NCBI RefSeq assembly: GCF_042665255.1
Contig: NZ_JBHTCD010000012.1
DNA from: Insolitispirillum peregrinum
GTDB taxonomy: Bacteria > Pseudomonadota > Alphaproteobacteria > Rhodospirillales > Rhodospirillaceae
Length of the DNA stretch: 64,000 bases
Reading direction: 5' to 3' (one strand)
Of the stretch, positions 41,841 through 51,033 are shown in pieces. Position 1 is the stretch's first letter, and each line of letters starts with the position of its first letter. The position numbers and the translations under genes are program-made. The notes beneath the pieces are model-generated. The model was not told the DNA's origin and ran no database searches. It was given only the letters and a program-made list of their open reading frames with translations.

Positions 41841-42763
41841 TATAGCGGGGCTCCGGTCAGGGTCAGGACCAGCAGGCGGGCAAAGCGGCCACTGGCGGGC
41901 AGGGTGCCGAACATCAGCACCGGGTCAATCAGCGCCACCCGCTGGGCACGGACAAACGGCAGGGCGTTCCATAGCGGATTGCGGGCCAGTGATGCCTCAA
42001 CCCCTGATGGCAGGGGACGTAGCAACAGCAAGCGGGCCTCGGGGGCGTCGGCCAGCTCGTCGTATCCGGCACTGGAAAAGCCCCAGAAATTGGTCTCGGC
42101 CTGCCAGGCGTTGCTCAGGCCCAGCCGGTCGAACACATCCTGAAACAGGCTGTTGCGGGCATACAGCCAGACGTGCCGCTCATCGACCGAAGTGGCGATG
42201 TACAGCGGGCGATGGGCCTCGGCTCCGGCGTCGTCCAGTCGCTGACGGGCAGTGGTGAACAGGGCGTCGGTGTTGGCAATCAGGGCTTCGGCTTCACTCT
42301 GCCGGTTGGTCAGGCTGCCCAGATGGCGGGTGGCGGCGATCGCCCGTTCCAGCGGGTGGTTGCCGTTATCGCGTCCGCTGGCGTCTTCCTCGTAAATGGC
42401 GATGGTCTCGACCGGGGCAATCCGCTCCAGCAGCGGTTTCAACGGGTTCTGATAGGGGGTGGCAAGGATCACATCCGGTTTCAGTTGTTGAAGCTGTTCC
42501 AGATTGGGCTCAAAGCGCGAGCCAAGATCCACCACGCCCTCCGGCAGCGCCGGTTCGACCACCCAGCCGCGATAGCCCGGCACATCGGCTACCGCCACCG
42601 GCACCACCCCCAGGGCGAGCAGGGTTTCGGTCAGCCCCCAGTCCAGCGAGACAATCCGCCGCGCTGGCTCTGCCGCCCACAGCGAAGACCCCGATGCCAG
42701 CAGCAGACAGACTGCCAGCACCAGGGCATGGATCGCCCGGGGAACGAATACCCCGCAGGCCAT
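41840..42763 (-). CDS. fhuD: Periplasmic ferric hydroxamate-binding protein FhuD
   Basis: 307 residues with a signal peptide (about 1-30; ALVLAVCLLLASGSSLWAA). Helical-backbone binding-protein landmarks include RRIVSLDWGLTETLLALGV near 35, QLKPDVILATPYQ near 112 and NAWQAETNFWGFSSAGYDEL near 218. It hands ferric siderophore to FhuB in the inner membrane. It overlaps iucD at the start and fhuB at the end (TAATG at both), a compact operon. Confidence 0.9.
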   Translation of the reverse strand: MACGVFVPRAIHALVLAVCLLLASGSSLWAAEPARRIVSLDWGLTETLLALGVVPVAVADVPGYRGWVVEPALPEGVVDLGSRFEPNLEQLQQLKPDVILATPYQNPLKPLLERIAPVETIAIYEEDASGRDNGNHPLERAIAATRHLGSLTNRQSEAEALIANTDALFTTARQRLDDAGAEAHRPLYIATSVDERHVWLYARNSLFQDVFDRLGLSNAWQAETNFWGFSSAGYDELADAPEARLLLLRPLPSGVEASLARNPLWNALPFVRAQRVALIDPVLMFGTLPASGRFARLLVLTLTGAPL

Positions 42764-44082
42764 TATTCTGCCGCTTCGGCGATCAGCGCCGCCGGAGTAT
42801 CCCCGTCTTCGGTGCCCCAGCGCACCAGCGACGGCGGCAGTTCGAGGTCGAAATGCATCCGCCCGAGCAGGGAATTGACGATGGTCGCCCCGCGCCAGGC
42901 GGCAATGCTCATCTGCGGGTCGGCGATGCCGTGGCTGTGGCGGCTGGCGTTGACGGCGTAAATGCGGTTGCTGGCCGGGCCGTCCCAGATCACCGAATAG
43001 TCGGCGTTCAGGGCATAGCGGTCGGGGCCTTCGAACTGCATCCGTCCCTTCAGGCCGTCCAGACAGGCCGGGGTGCGGGTGGCATAGCCGGTGGCGAGCA
43101 CGATGGCGTCGACGTGATAGGTGGCGAGCTGCTCGTCAAAGTGATTGCGCACGGTGAGGGCATAGCTGTTGCCCTGCCGTTCAATCGCCACCACCTCGCG
43201 GTTGGGCATCAGGCGCAGGTCGGCCTGACAGCCGTCAAGGTAGGTCAGTTCGTACAGGCGGCGATAGATCGCCAGCAGGGTGGAGGGCGAAGCGCCATCC
43301 GAGGCCAGCTTTTGCTGGGCCAGCTTCAGGGTCTTCAGGGCGGCGGGCAGCGGGTGGAAACGGTCGCTGTATTCCGGGGTGAAGTATTCGTTGGTGAAGG
43401 CACTGGCATCCAGCGGCTCGAAATTCGGGCGGCGGCTGAACCACAGCACGCGGTCCTGATCGCCGACCGCGCCGTTGATCAGGTCGAGGAACACTTCACA
43501 GCCGCTCTGGCCGCCGCCGATGATTGCCACCTTTTTGCCGCGCAGGGCATTCTTGCGGAACACGATCTCGCTGGCATGGAAACAGGTGTCGCTCAGCCAC
43601 GGGGCGGCGCAATCGGGCACTGACGGGGTGGTGCCGACGCCGATTGACAGGCTGCGGGCCTGAACGCTGCTGCCATTGCCAAAGCGGACGGTAAAGCGGT
43701 CGCTGTCAAAGGTGACCTGTTCGGCCTCGTGCCCGAAATTCAGCGACGGCAGCGACGAGGCTACCCACTTGAAATAGGCGGCGGTTTCCTTGCGGTAAAC
43801 GGCGTCGAATTCGCAGTTGAGGAATTTGTAGAACCGCTTGTGGCGGACCAGATAGGCCATGAAGGACCACGGGCTGGTCGGGTTGGCGGCGGTGACCAGA
43901 TCCTTGAGGTAGGAATTCTGCAACTCGGCCCCCGGCAGCATCAGGCCGGGGTGCCAGTTAAAAGTCGGGCGGCGGTCGAAAAAGGCCGCCTTGACCTCGG
44001 GCAGGCTGTCGAGGTGGGCCGCTACGCTCATGTTGAACGGGCCGATGCCGATCCCGGCAAGATCAAGAACTGTGTCGGTCAT
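42763..44082 (-). CDS. iucD: L-lysine N6-monooxygenase (IucD-type)
   Basis: 439 residues from ATG 44082 (GGAG upstream), where the protein begins in register with the family. FAD-binding LAGIGIGPFNMSVAAHL at the N-terminus, the NADPH-binding GGGQSGCEVFLDLINGAVGD near residue 208, ATGYATRTP near 330 and the C-terminal NASRHSHGIADPQMSIAAWR agree closely with IucD, AlcA and RhbE rather than with PvdA. It hydroxylates the side-chain amine of lysine or a related diamine, the first step of the hydroxamate siderophore. The gene is between the NRPS and fhuD and shares their operon. The true substrate could also be cadaverine or another amine. Confidence 0.9.
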   Translation of the reverse strand: MTDTVLDLAGIGIGPFNMSVAAHLDSLPEVKAAFFDRRPTFNWHPGLMLPGAELQNSYLKDLVTAANPTSPWSFMAYLVRHKRFYKFLNCEFDAVYRKETAAYFKWVASSLPSLNFGHEAEQVTFDSDRFTVRFGNGSSVQARSLSIGVGTTPSVPDCAAPWLSDTCFHASEIVFRKNALRGKKVAIIGGGQSGCEVFLDLINGAVGDQDRVLWFSRRPNFEPLDASAFTNEYFTPEYSDRFHPLPAALKTLKLAQQKLASDGASPSTLLAIYRRLYELTYLDGCQADLRLMPNREVVAIERQGNSYALTVRNHFDEQLATYHVDAIVLATGYATRTPACLDGLKGRMQFEGPDRYALNADYSVIWDGPASNRIYAVNASRHSHGIADPQMSIAAWRGATIVNSLLGRMHFDLELPPSLVRWGTEDGDTPAALIAEAAE

Positions 44083-44098
44083 GCTCTGAAGTCTCCAG

Positions 44099-47000
44099 TT
44101 ATTCTGCGGCGTCGCGTCGCGCAAGGGACAGCTCGGCCACAACATCGTCAATGCGGCGGGCAAAACGGCTGTGAAAAGCCGTCATGCCGATGATGTGCAG
44201 GTGGGTGGTGCCGGCGATGATCTCGGCGGGCTGGGTCAGGCGGGAATGCTGACGCCAGTCAATCAGGTTCAGGCCGCGATGCAGGGTGTCTTCGGCGGCA
44301 AAGGACTGGATGGGAACATCGTGCGGCAGCAACTGGTGCTGGCGGAACACCAGCGCGTTGTCGATCAGCACCCAGAAAATGTGCTCGGTGCTGCCAACCG
44401 CCGGGCCGTCCAGCGGCAGGTCGTATTCGCTGTTCAGCACAAAGCTGAGGAACTGCTCATAGGCCAGGGCATCCATCGACCCCAGCAGGGTTTCCCATTC
44501 GGCGCGCATTCTGGTTTTGCCCAGCCAGTCCTGCACGCGGGCATGGGTGGCGTCACGCTCGCCGGGGGCAAAGGACGGGATGGCGCCCAGCGCAAAATCG
44601 GTGTCCATGTCGCAGACATCGACCATTCCGATCAGGCGGACATCGACCTTCCCGGCCAGCAGGCGGGCGGTTTCATAGGCCAGCAGGCCGCCCCACGACC
44701 AGCCGAGGAACACCACCGGCTGCCCGGCGCTGCGGCGCAGGATATGGTCGGCATAGCGGGCGCTGATATCGGCAATCGAGGCCTCCAGCTTGCCCTGTTC
44801 ACACAGGGTGTAACAGACAAAGCCGGTGGCGGGCTGGTCCGGCCCCAGATGGTCGATCAGCTTCAGGTATTCGCGGGTGCTGACCAGCAGGCCGGGGAAG
44901 CAGTACAGCATCGGGCGTGGCGGAGCCTCGGGGCGGGCTGCCCGCAGGGTGATCACTTCGCCCGCGCTGGTGTCGCCCCGCTCCAGAAAAGCCGCCAGAT
45001 CGGCGATGGTGTGGTTGTTGAACAGATCGACAATCGCCACGCTGGCCTGTGGCAGATGGCGTTTGATGCGGGCGAGGATTTTCAGCCCGGCAATCGAATT
45101 GCCGCCAATCTGGAAATAGTCTTCGTGGATACCGACCTCGGCCAGTCCCAGCACGTCGCGCCAGATTTCGCACAGCATCTGCTCCATGGCCGAGGTCGGC
45201 GGGTCGATCACCCGTTGCCCCAGCCCCGGCGCAGGCAGGGCCTTGCGGTCGAGTTTGCTGTTGGCGGTCAGCGGCAGGGCGGGCAGAACCATCACCACCG
45301 TCGGCACCATATAGTCCGGCAGGGTGCGGGCGGCTTCGGTGCGCACCGCGTCGGGGTCGAGGCTCTGGCCTTCGGCGGCCACCACATAGGCAACCAGCAT
45401 CGGGGCAGCCTGTCCGGCGTCGCTGTGCAGCACCACCACCGCTTCGCGCACCGCCGGCTGGCGCTTGATCACCGATTCAATTTCGCCCAGCTCGATGCGG
45501 TAACCGCGCAGCTTGACCTGCTGGTCGGCGCGGCCAATGAAATCAATCATCCCGTCGGGCTGCCAGCGGGCGAGGTCGCCGGTCTTGTACAGGCGTTCGC
45601 CCCACGGCTGGCCGGGGAAGGGAATGCCGAGGCGGGCGCTGAACGGGTCGGGCACAAAGCGTTCGGCGGTCAGGTCGGGACGACCGACATAGCCGCGCGC
45701 CACGCCATCGCCGCCCAGATACAGCTCGCCCACCACGCCGGGCGGCACCGGCTGGCCGTTGGCATCAAGGATATAGGCCCGGCGCTGGCCGACCGGGCGG
45801 CCAATCGGCACATGCAGGCCGCTGAAGGTGGTTCCGGCAGCGACTTTCCACACCATCGGGGTCATGATGGTTTCGGTCGGACCATAGCCATTGATCAGGA
45901 TGTCGGCGCGCAGGGCGCGGGTGATCATGGCAAAGGTTGATGGTGCCATTGCCTCGCCGCCAAAGGAATACAGGCGGGCGGGCGGCGGTGCGCCGGTCAG
46001 GTCGGCCCATTCGGCCAACTGGTGGACATAGCTGGTTGGCAGGCTGGCGTTGGTGACGCCGTGGCGATGCATCAGCTCAAGGGCTTCGTCGGGGCCGAGC
46101 AACGGCTTGTGTGGCAGGACAATCGAGCCGCCCAGCATCAGCGGCACCATCCAGCGTTCGTGGCCGCCGTCCGAACTGAACGGCAGCACCGGCAATTCGC
46201 GTGAGGTTTCGTCCATCTCGTAGACGGTGGCGGTGCTGTCGAGGTGGCGGGCCAGCGGGCCATGGTCCACCGCCACCCCCTTGGGGGCTCCGGTCGAGCC
46301 AGAGGTATAGATCACATAGGCCAGTTGGTTGTCGGCAATGCTGATCGCCGGGTCGCTGTCCGGGTGGTGGGACAGGTCGCTATGGTCCAGCAGCAGCACC
46401 GACACCGCCGGGTCATGGCGCAGGGCCAGTGGGATGCGTTCGGCCCATGGGCTTTCGGTCAGGATCACCCGCACCCGTGCGTCTTGCAGGATGTGATGGT
46501 TGCGGCTGTCCGGGTGGTCGGGGTCCACCGGCACAAAGGCGGCTCCGGCCTTCAGCACCGCCAGAATGCCGATGATGGCGGCAGGTGAGCGTTTCAGCAG
46601 CACCGCCACGCATTGCTCCGGCCCGACGCCCGCCGCAATCAAATGGTGGGCCAGCCGGTTGGCGGCGGTTTCCAGATCACCAAAGGTCCACTGCTGGTCG
46701 CCGCACAGGATCGCCACCCGTTCGGGGGCTCGGCGGGCAACGGCGCTGATCCGCTGGTGCAGCGGGCGCTGATCGTGCGGGGCGCTGTCGGGGTAGGGGG
46801 CGGACAGGGTGGCCAGTTCGTCATCACTCAGCAACGGCACAAAGCCGATCTGCTGCTGTGGGTTATCGACAAACGCGGCCAGCAGGCGCAGCCAGTGCCC
46901 GGCGGCCTGATGCAGCAGGACGGGGTCAACGCTGTCTTCGGCGGCATTGAACAGGACGGTGATGCCGCCATCGGGGCGGTCAATGCTGGTGACCACCAGC

Positions 47001-48211
47001 GCGGCATCGGCGCGGCTGTGGGCTCCGGCCAACTGGTCGAGGCCCAACAGGGTGACCTCCAGCCCGGTCGAGGTCAGCTTGTTGTGCGCGGCCATCCATG
47101 CCGGGGCGGGCTGATGGCTGAACAGGGTTTGCAGGGCCGCACCGCTGGCGTCCTGTTCCTCCTGCCATACCTCTTGTGCCAGCCGTTCATAGGGCAGTGG
47201 ATGGGCACAGGCCTCGTCAAAGGCTGCCTGAACGGCGGTGGCGGCATCGGCAAAGCTGGTGGTGGCGGTCAGCGGGGCGACGACCGGGGCAATGTCTTCC
47301 AGCCGTCCGACCAACCGGTGCAGGGCCGGGGTGGGGCGGTTGGGGTGAACCCGCCCCAGCACATGGCGATAGTGCCCGCTGTAGCGCGCCAGCAGCACAT
47401 GCAGCGGTACCGACAGCAGGGTTGCCAGCGGCAGGCGAAGCTGTCCGGCCAGCGTCCGCAGTTGCTGGGCGAGGGCCAGCGGCACATGGACGATCGGGCA
47501 CAGGCGGTCGCCGGTCGGGGCCTGTAGCGGCATCACTCGCGGCGGCAGGATGGCGGGCGGCAGCGCGTCATCCTGCAACAACCCGCGCCAGTGCTCGCTG
47601 CTCTGGCGGCAGGCTGCGCTTTGCAACCACTGCCGTTCAGCGCGGGCGTGGGCGGTCGGGCTGGTGGCGGCGGCGGGCATCAGCGGAACCTGCCCGGCCA
47701 GTGCCGACAGCAGGTCTTCGGCCAGAATACCCAGCGACGTGCTGTCGGCAATCAGCGGATGCAGGGTCAGGCACAGGGTCAGGGCCTGCGGGCTGCGGAC
47801 CAGGCGGACCCGCCACGGCAGGTCGGCGGGAAAGTGAAAGGCCCGGCTGTAATCGGCGCTGAGGGCCGCCTGTTCTGCCGCCTCGTTGTGAACCTCGCTG
47901 ATGGTCAGTGGCACCGGCAGGCCCGGCAGCGTCTCGGCGGTGAATTCCTGCACATCAACCCGGCCACCGGGCAGAATCTCCAGACGGCTGCGCAGGGTGG
48001 CATGGCGGGCGACCAGTGTGCGCACCGCTTCGGTGAGGGCCTGTTCCAGCCCGGCGGCGGCGGTCCGCTGCTGAAAGCGCAGCGCCAGCACCTGATCGCC
48101 CGGCAAGCGGTCATTGCCGGTTTGCACCAGCGCCCACAGGCGGCGCTGGCTGATGGTCAACGGGCCGGTCGCAACGGGTGTGGCAGAGGAAAGGGGGGCC
48201 GTATCCTGCAT
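44099..48211 (-). CDS. One-module non-ribosomal peptide synthetase (C-A-T-TE)
   Basis: 1370 residues. Condensation domain (about 15-450) in which the HHxxxDG motif reads HPLIADS (151-157), so the catalytic second His is Pro. Adenylation domain (about 490-1000) with YTSGSTGAPKG, NGYGPTETI, YKTGDLARWQPDG and GYRIELGEIE; its pocket starts SSDGGHERW, with Asp and a Glu four residues later as in pockets for hydroxylated diamino acids. Carrier domain with DYFQIGGNSIAGLKI (pantetheine Ser near 1037). Thioesterase (about 1100-1370) with GWSWGG near 1172. A single module with a TE can join several copies of one monomer. With iucD and iucB it should assemble an N-acyl-N-hydroxy-amine siderophore. Product unknown. 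Confidence 0.9.
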   Translation of the reverse strand: MQDTAPLSSATPVATGPLTISQRRLWALVQTGNDRLPGDQVLALRFQQRTAAAGLEQALTEAVRTLVARHATLRSRLEILPGGRVDVQEFTAETLPGLPVPLTISEVHNEAAEQAALSADYSRAFHFPADLPWRVRLVRSPQALTLCLTLHPLIADSTSLGILAEDLLSALAGQVPLMPAAATSPTAHARAERQWLQSAACRQSSEHWRGLLQDDALPPAILPPRVMPLQAPTGDRLCPIVHVPLALAQQLRTLAGQLRLPLATLLSVPLHVLLARYSGHYRHVLGRVHPNRPTPALHRLVGRLEDIAPVVAPLTATTSFADAATAVQAAFDEACAHPLPYERLAQEVWQEEQDASGAALQTLFSHQPAPAWMAAHNKLTSTGLEVTLLGLDQLAGAHSRADAALVVTSIDRPDGGITVLFNAAEDSVDPVLLHQAAGHWLRLLAAFVDNPQQQIGFVPLLSDDELATLSAPYPDSAPHDQRPLHQRISAVARRAPERVAILCGDQQWTFGDLETAANRLAHHLIAAGVGPEQCVAVLLKRSPAAIIGILAVLKAGAAFVPVDPDHPDSRNHHILQDARVRVILTESPWAERIPLALRHDPAVSVLLLDHSDLSHHPDSDPAISIADNQLAYVIYTSGSTGAPKGVAVDHGPLARHLDSTATVYEMDETSRELPVLPFSSDGGHERWMVPLMLGGSIVLPHKPLLGPDEALELMHRHGVTNASLPTSYVHQLAEWADLTGAPPPARLYSFGGEAMAPSTFAMITRALRADILINGYGPTETIMTPMVWKVAAGTTFSGLHVPIGRPVGQRRAYILDANGQPVPPGVVGELYLGGDGVARGYVGRPDLTAERFVPDPFSARLGIPFPGQPWGERLYKTGDLARWQPDGMIDFIGRADQQVKLRGYRIELGEIESVIKRQPAVREAVVVLHSDAGQAAPMLVAYVVAAEGQSLDPDAVRTEAARTLPDYMVPTVVMVLPALPLTANSKLDRKALPAPGLGQRVIDPPTSAMEQMLCEIWRDVLGLAEVGIHEDYFQIGGNSIAGLKILARIKRHLPQASVAIVDLFNNHTIADLAAFLERGDTSAGEVITLRAARPEAPPRPMLYCFPGLLVSTREYLKLIDHLGPDQPATGFVCYTLCEQGKLEASIADISARYADHILRRSAGQPVVFLGWSWGGLLAYETARLLAGKVDVRLIGMVDVCDMDTDFALGAIPSFAPGERDATHARVQDWLGKTRMRAEWETLLGSMDALAYEQFLSFVLNSEYDLPLDGPAVGSTEHIFWVLIDNALVFRQHQLLPHDVPIQSFAAEDTLHRGLNLIDWRQHSRLTQPAEIIAGTTHLHIIGMTAFHSRFARRIDDVVAELSLARRDAAE

Positions 48212-48366
48212 GGCTGCACCATTGTCATAAAAAGGGTGTATTAGAGGTTTCGCTCTTGATGCGCGTGTTGCGGCGCACGCAACGGCCTCTGTGGTGCTGA
48301 CGGATGACGGCGAGGGAAATTTACGGGATTTGACGAAAAAATGTGGTTTAGATGCAATAAAAACTC

Positions 48367-48383
48367 AAATGAGAATGAATTTC
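48367..48383. promoter_or_regulatory. Fur-like site in the divergent siderophore promoter
   Basis: AAATGAGAATGAATTTC lies in an AT-rich stretch between the NRPS (start 48211) and iucB (start 48481) genes. TGAGAAT fits one half of the Fur palindrome well; the other half is weaker (about 10 of 14 positions overall). Its central place suggests it controls both directions in response to iron. Confidence 0.5.
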
Positions 48384-48480
48384 TTTCCAGCCGATCCGTC
48401 ATTCGAACAAGGGCAACCCGTTCGTGACACATGAACCGGATGCCGACCCTTGACCGTGCCGTATTGCAGGATGAGCAACG

Positions 48481-49554
48481 ATGACCTCTGAGCTGACTTC
48501 CCTTTCCCAGCATCCGTTTTTGACCTCCGTGACGGCAGGGCTGCCGGGGCAGGTGCGTGCCAGTGCTGACGGCACGCTGTTGACCGTCAGCCGGGTCGGA
48601 GCACCCGACAGCCGTTTTTCCTGGACGGGCAGCGTCCTGCGCCCGCTGGATGGCGTCCCGGAGGCAGCGGACGTGCTGGCAGTGGCCGAAGCCGTTTATG
48701 CCACGCAGCCGGGCTTGCCGGTGTTGCGTGGCGAGGGCCCGCTGGGCCGTGCCCTGAGCGAAGCCGGAGTGGTGGTTGCGTCAGCGGATGGTCAGGGCTG
48801 GGAAATCCCGGCCGACCTGCTGTGGCAGCAGGCCGGGCCGTGGCTGTCGCCGCGCGGGCAGGCGGCGGGCTGCTATCCGCTGTTGCACACCATGACCAAC
48901 GGCAAGCGCCATCCGCTGCGCCGCCCAAAGATCGACGGCGTGCTGTATGAGCGCTTCATTCCGTGGCTGAACGAAACCATTTCCTTTCGCCTGATCGACG
49001 TCGAGCAGGACGCCGAGCGGCTGAACCGCTGGATGAATGATCCTCGGGTGGCGGTGATCTGGGAAGAAACCGGTGATCTTGATGTTCACCGCGCCTATAT
49101 CGAAACCAAACTGGCCGACCCGCACATGGTGCCGGTGATCGGCTGCTTTGACGGTCAGCCGTTCGGCTATTTTGAAGTCTATTGGGCGAAGGAAAACCGC
49201 ATCGCCCCCTATTATGACGCCGAGGACTTTGATCGCGGCTGGCATGTGCTGGTCGGCGAGGATGCCTATCGCGGCAAGGCGCGGGTCAGCGCGTGGTTGC
49301 CGTCACTGATGCACTTCATGTTCCTTGATGACCCGCGCACCCAGCGCATTGTCGGCGAACCGGCGGCGTCGCATTCCCAGCAGATCCGCAATCTGGAGCG
49401 TTCAGGCTTTGCCAAGGTCAAGCAGTTCAGCTTTCCGCACAAGCGGGCGATGCTGGTGATGCTGCTGCGCGAACGGTTCTTTGGCGAACGGCTGTGGGCG
49501 CCGCAGGATGACAGCCTGCGGGCGGCGGCGGTGACGCCCGTTGCTGCCGAATAA
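48481..49554 (+). CDS. iucB: N6-hydroxylysine acetyltransferase (IucB-type, GNAT)
   Basis: 357 residues. The first ~160 residues form the extra N-terminal domain of siderophore acyltransferases; the C-terminal GNAT part has LNRWMNDPRVAVIWEE near 180, GQPFGYFEVYWAKENRIAPY near 222 and RIVGEPAASHSQQIRNLE near 285. This is the AceI/IucB/RhbD family that acetylates or acylates hydroxylamines to hydroxamates with acyl-CoA. It faces away from the NRPS across a Fur-like promoter. Together with IucD it supplies the hydroxamate building block. Confidence 0.88.
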   Translation: MTSELTSLSQHPFLTSVTAGLPGQVRASADGTLLTVSRVGAPDSRFSWTGSVLRPLDGVPEAADVLAVAEAVYATQPGLPVLRGEGPLGRALSEAGVVVASADGQGWEIPADLLWQQAGPWLSPRGQAAGCYPLLHTMTNGKRHPLRRPKIDGVLYERFIPWLNETISFRLIDVEQDAERLNRWMNDPRVAVIWEETGDLDVHRAYIETKLADPHMVPVIGCFDGQPFGYFEVYWAKENRIAPYYDAEDFDRGWHVLVGEDAYRGKARVSAWLPSLMHFMFLDDPRTQRIVGEPAASHSQQIRNLERSGFAKVKQFSFPHKRAMLVMLLRERFFGERLWAPQDDSLRAAAVTPVAAE

Positions 49555-49572
49555 GCGGGTGGATGGCTGATC

Positions 49573-50964
49573 ATGTCTCTTGCCTTTCGAGGAGCGGCCC
49601 GCAAGGGCCGCGTCCGTTTTGCCTCGCCGGTTGATCTCGATGACCCGCGTCTGCGGCGGCTGATTTTGCAACTGGCGATCCCGTCGGTGATCGGGCTGCT
49701 GGTCAATGCCTTGTATTATGCCGTTGATGCGGTGTTCGTCGGTCATCTGGGGACCGATGCGCTGGCGGCGGTCAACATTGCCCTGCCGCTGTTTGCCTTG
49801 GTAGCGGCGCTGGGCGAGGGGCTGGGGGTCGGCGTGGCGGCGTCGGTCGGGCGGTTTCTGGGCGAAAAGCGCTGGGGCCGCGCCTGCCTGACCGCCAGCA
49901 ACGGTCTGGCGCTGGCGGCGGTGGTTGGTGCGGTGATGAGCCTGTTGTTGTGGCTGTTTCACCGCGAGGTTCTGGCGCTGATGGGCACCAGCCCGGAGCT
50001 GATGCCGCTGGCCTCGGCCTATACCGGCATCCTGGCGATCAGCTGCGTGATGACGCTGGTGCAAATCCTGTGCGATTTCATCGCCATCGCCGAGGGCAAC
50101 ACCCGCTTCAGCATGCTCACCCTGCTGGGGTCGTTCCTGCTGAACATGCTGCTCGATCCGCTGTTCATCTTTGCCTTTGGCTGGGGTGTCGAAGGCGCAG
50201 CATGGGCGACGCTGGTCGCCAAGGCGGTGGCACTGGCGGCGTACTGGGTTTACTTCCATCGTCATTGGGGGGTGGTGTTGCTGCGGCCCCGCCTGATGCG
50301 GCCGCGCTGGCCGATCCTGAAGCCGGTGGTGCAGGTCGGCATGCCGGCCACGCTCGGCAGCTTTTTGTCGGCGATTGCCTTTGCCCTGATGTACCGGCAG
50401 GCCGCCGTTCATGGCGGTGAGCAGGCGGTGGCGGGCATTGGCATCGCCGCCCGCCTGATGATGCTGGGCTATTTTGCGGTGATTGGCTTCTGTCTGGGGG
50501 CGCAGGCGGTGATCAGCTACAGCTATGGGGCTCGGACCTATCCGCGCCTGCTGAGCGGTATCCGCTTCATGCTGCTGGTGACGACGGTGTTTTCAGTGCT
50601 CTATGCCGGGGTGATGCTGGCCTTTCCCCAGCCGCTGGTCGCCCTGTTTACCCCCGATGCGGCGGTGCAGGCGGTTGGTGTCGAGGCGGTGCGGATGTTC
50701 CATCTGTGCTTTGCCATCACCGGGCTGGAATATGTCACCCTGATTTTGTTGCAGTCGATGGGACGGGCCACATTGTCGGCGGTGGTCGGGCTGGCGCCTC
50801 AGGGCTATCTGCTGATCCCGGCCTTGCTGCTGTTGCCGCTGACGCTGGGGGTGGAAGGCGTGCTGTTCAGCCCGGCGCTGGCCTCGGGGCTGGGCGGGGT
50901 GCTGTCGCTGCTGATTTTCGGCTGGCAGATGATGCGCCTGCGGCAACGGGTGGTGGCGGGGTGA
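49573..50964 (+). CDS. MATE-family efflux transporter
   Basis: 463 residues, twelve membrane helices in two six-helix halves. The first half has QLAIPSVIGLLVNALYYAVD and FVGHLGTDALAAVNIALP; the second half repeats the pattern with YSYGARTYPRLLSGI. It follows iucB by 18 bp and precedes fhuC, so the best guess is export of the newly made siderophore. MATE proteins use Na+ or H+ gradients; drug export is the alternative role. Confidence 0.88.
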   Translation: MSLAFRGAARKGRVRFASPVDLDDPRLRRLILQLAIPSVIGLLVNALYYAVDAVFVGHLGTDALAAVNIALPLFALVAALGEGLGVGVAASVGRFLGEKRWGRACLTASNGLALAAVVGAVMSLLLWLFHREVLALMGTSPELMPLASAYTGILAISCVMTLVQILCDFIAIAEGNTRFSMLTLLGSFLLNMLLDPLFIFAFGWGVEGAAWATLVAKAVALAAYWVYFHRHWGVVLLRPRLMRPRWPILKPVVQVGMPATLGSFLSAIAFALMYRQAAVHGGEQAVAGIGIAARLMMLGYFAVIGFCLGAQAVISYSYGARTYPRLLSGIRFMLLVTTVFSVLYAGVMLAFPQPLVALFTPDAAVQAVGVEAVRMFHLCFAITGLEYVTLILLQSMGRATLSAVVGLAPQGYLLIPALLLLPLTLGVEGVLFSPALASGLGGVLSLLIFGWQMMRLRQRVVAG

Positions 50965-51033
50965 AGTTTGCCCGCCGTCATTCGTTGTCTGTGAATGTGC
51001 CTGTTGTGGCATGCTGTGAAGGAACATCCCCTG

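Noticed and set aside
44171..45940. 589-codon plus-strand frame opposite the NRPS
   Set aside because: Antisense shadow; no recognisable motif.
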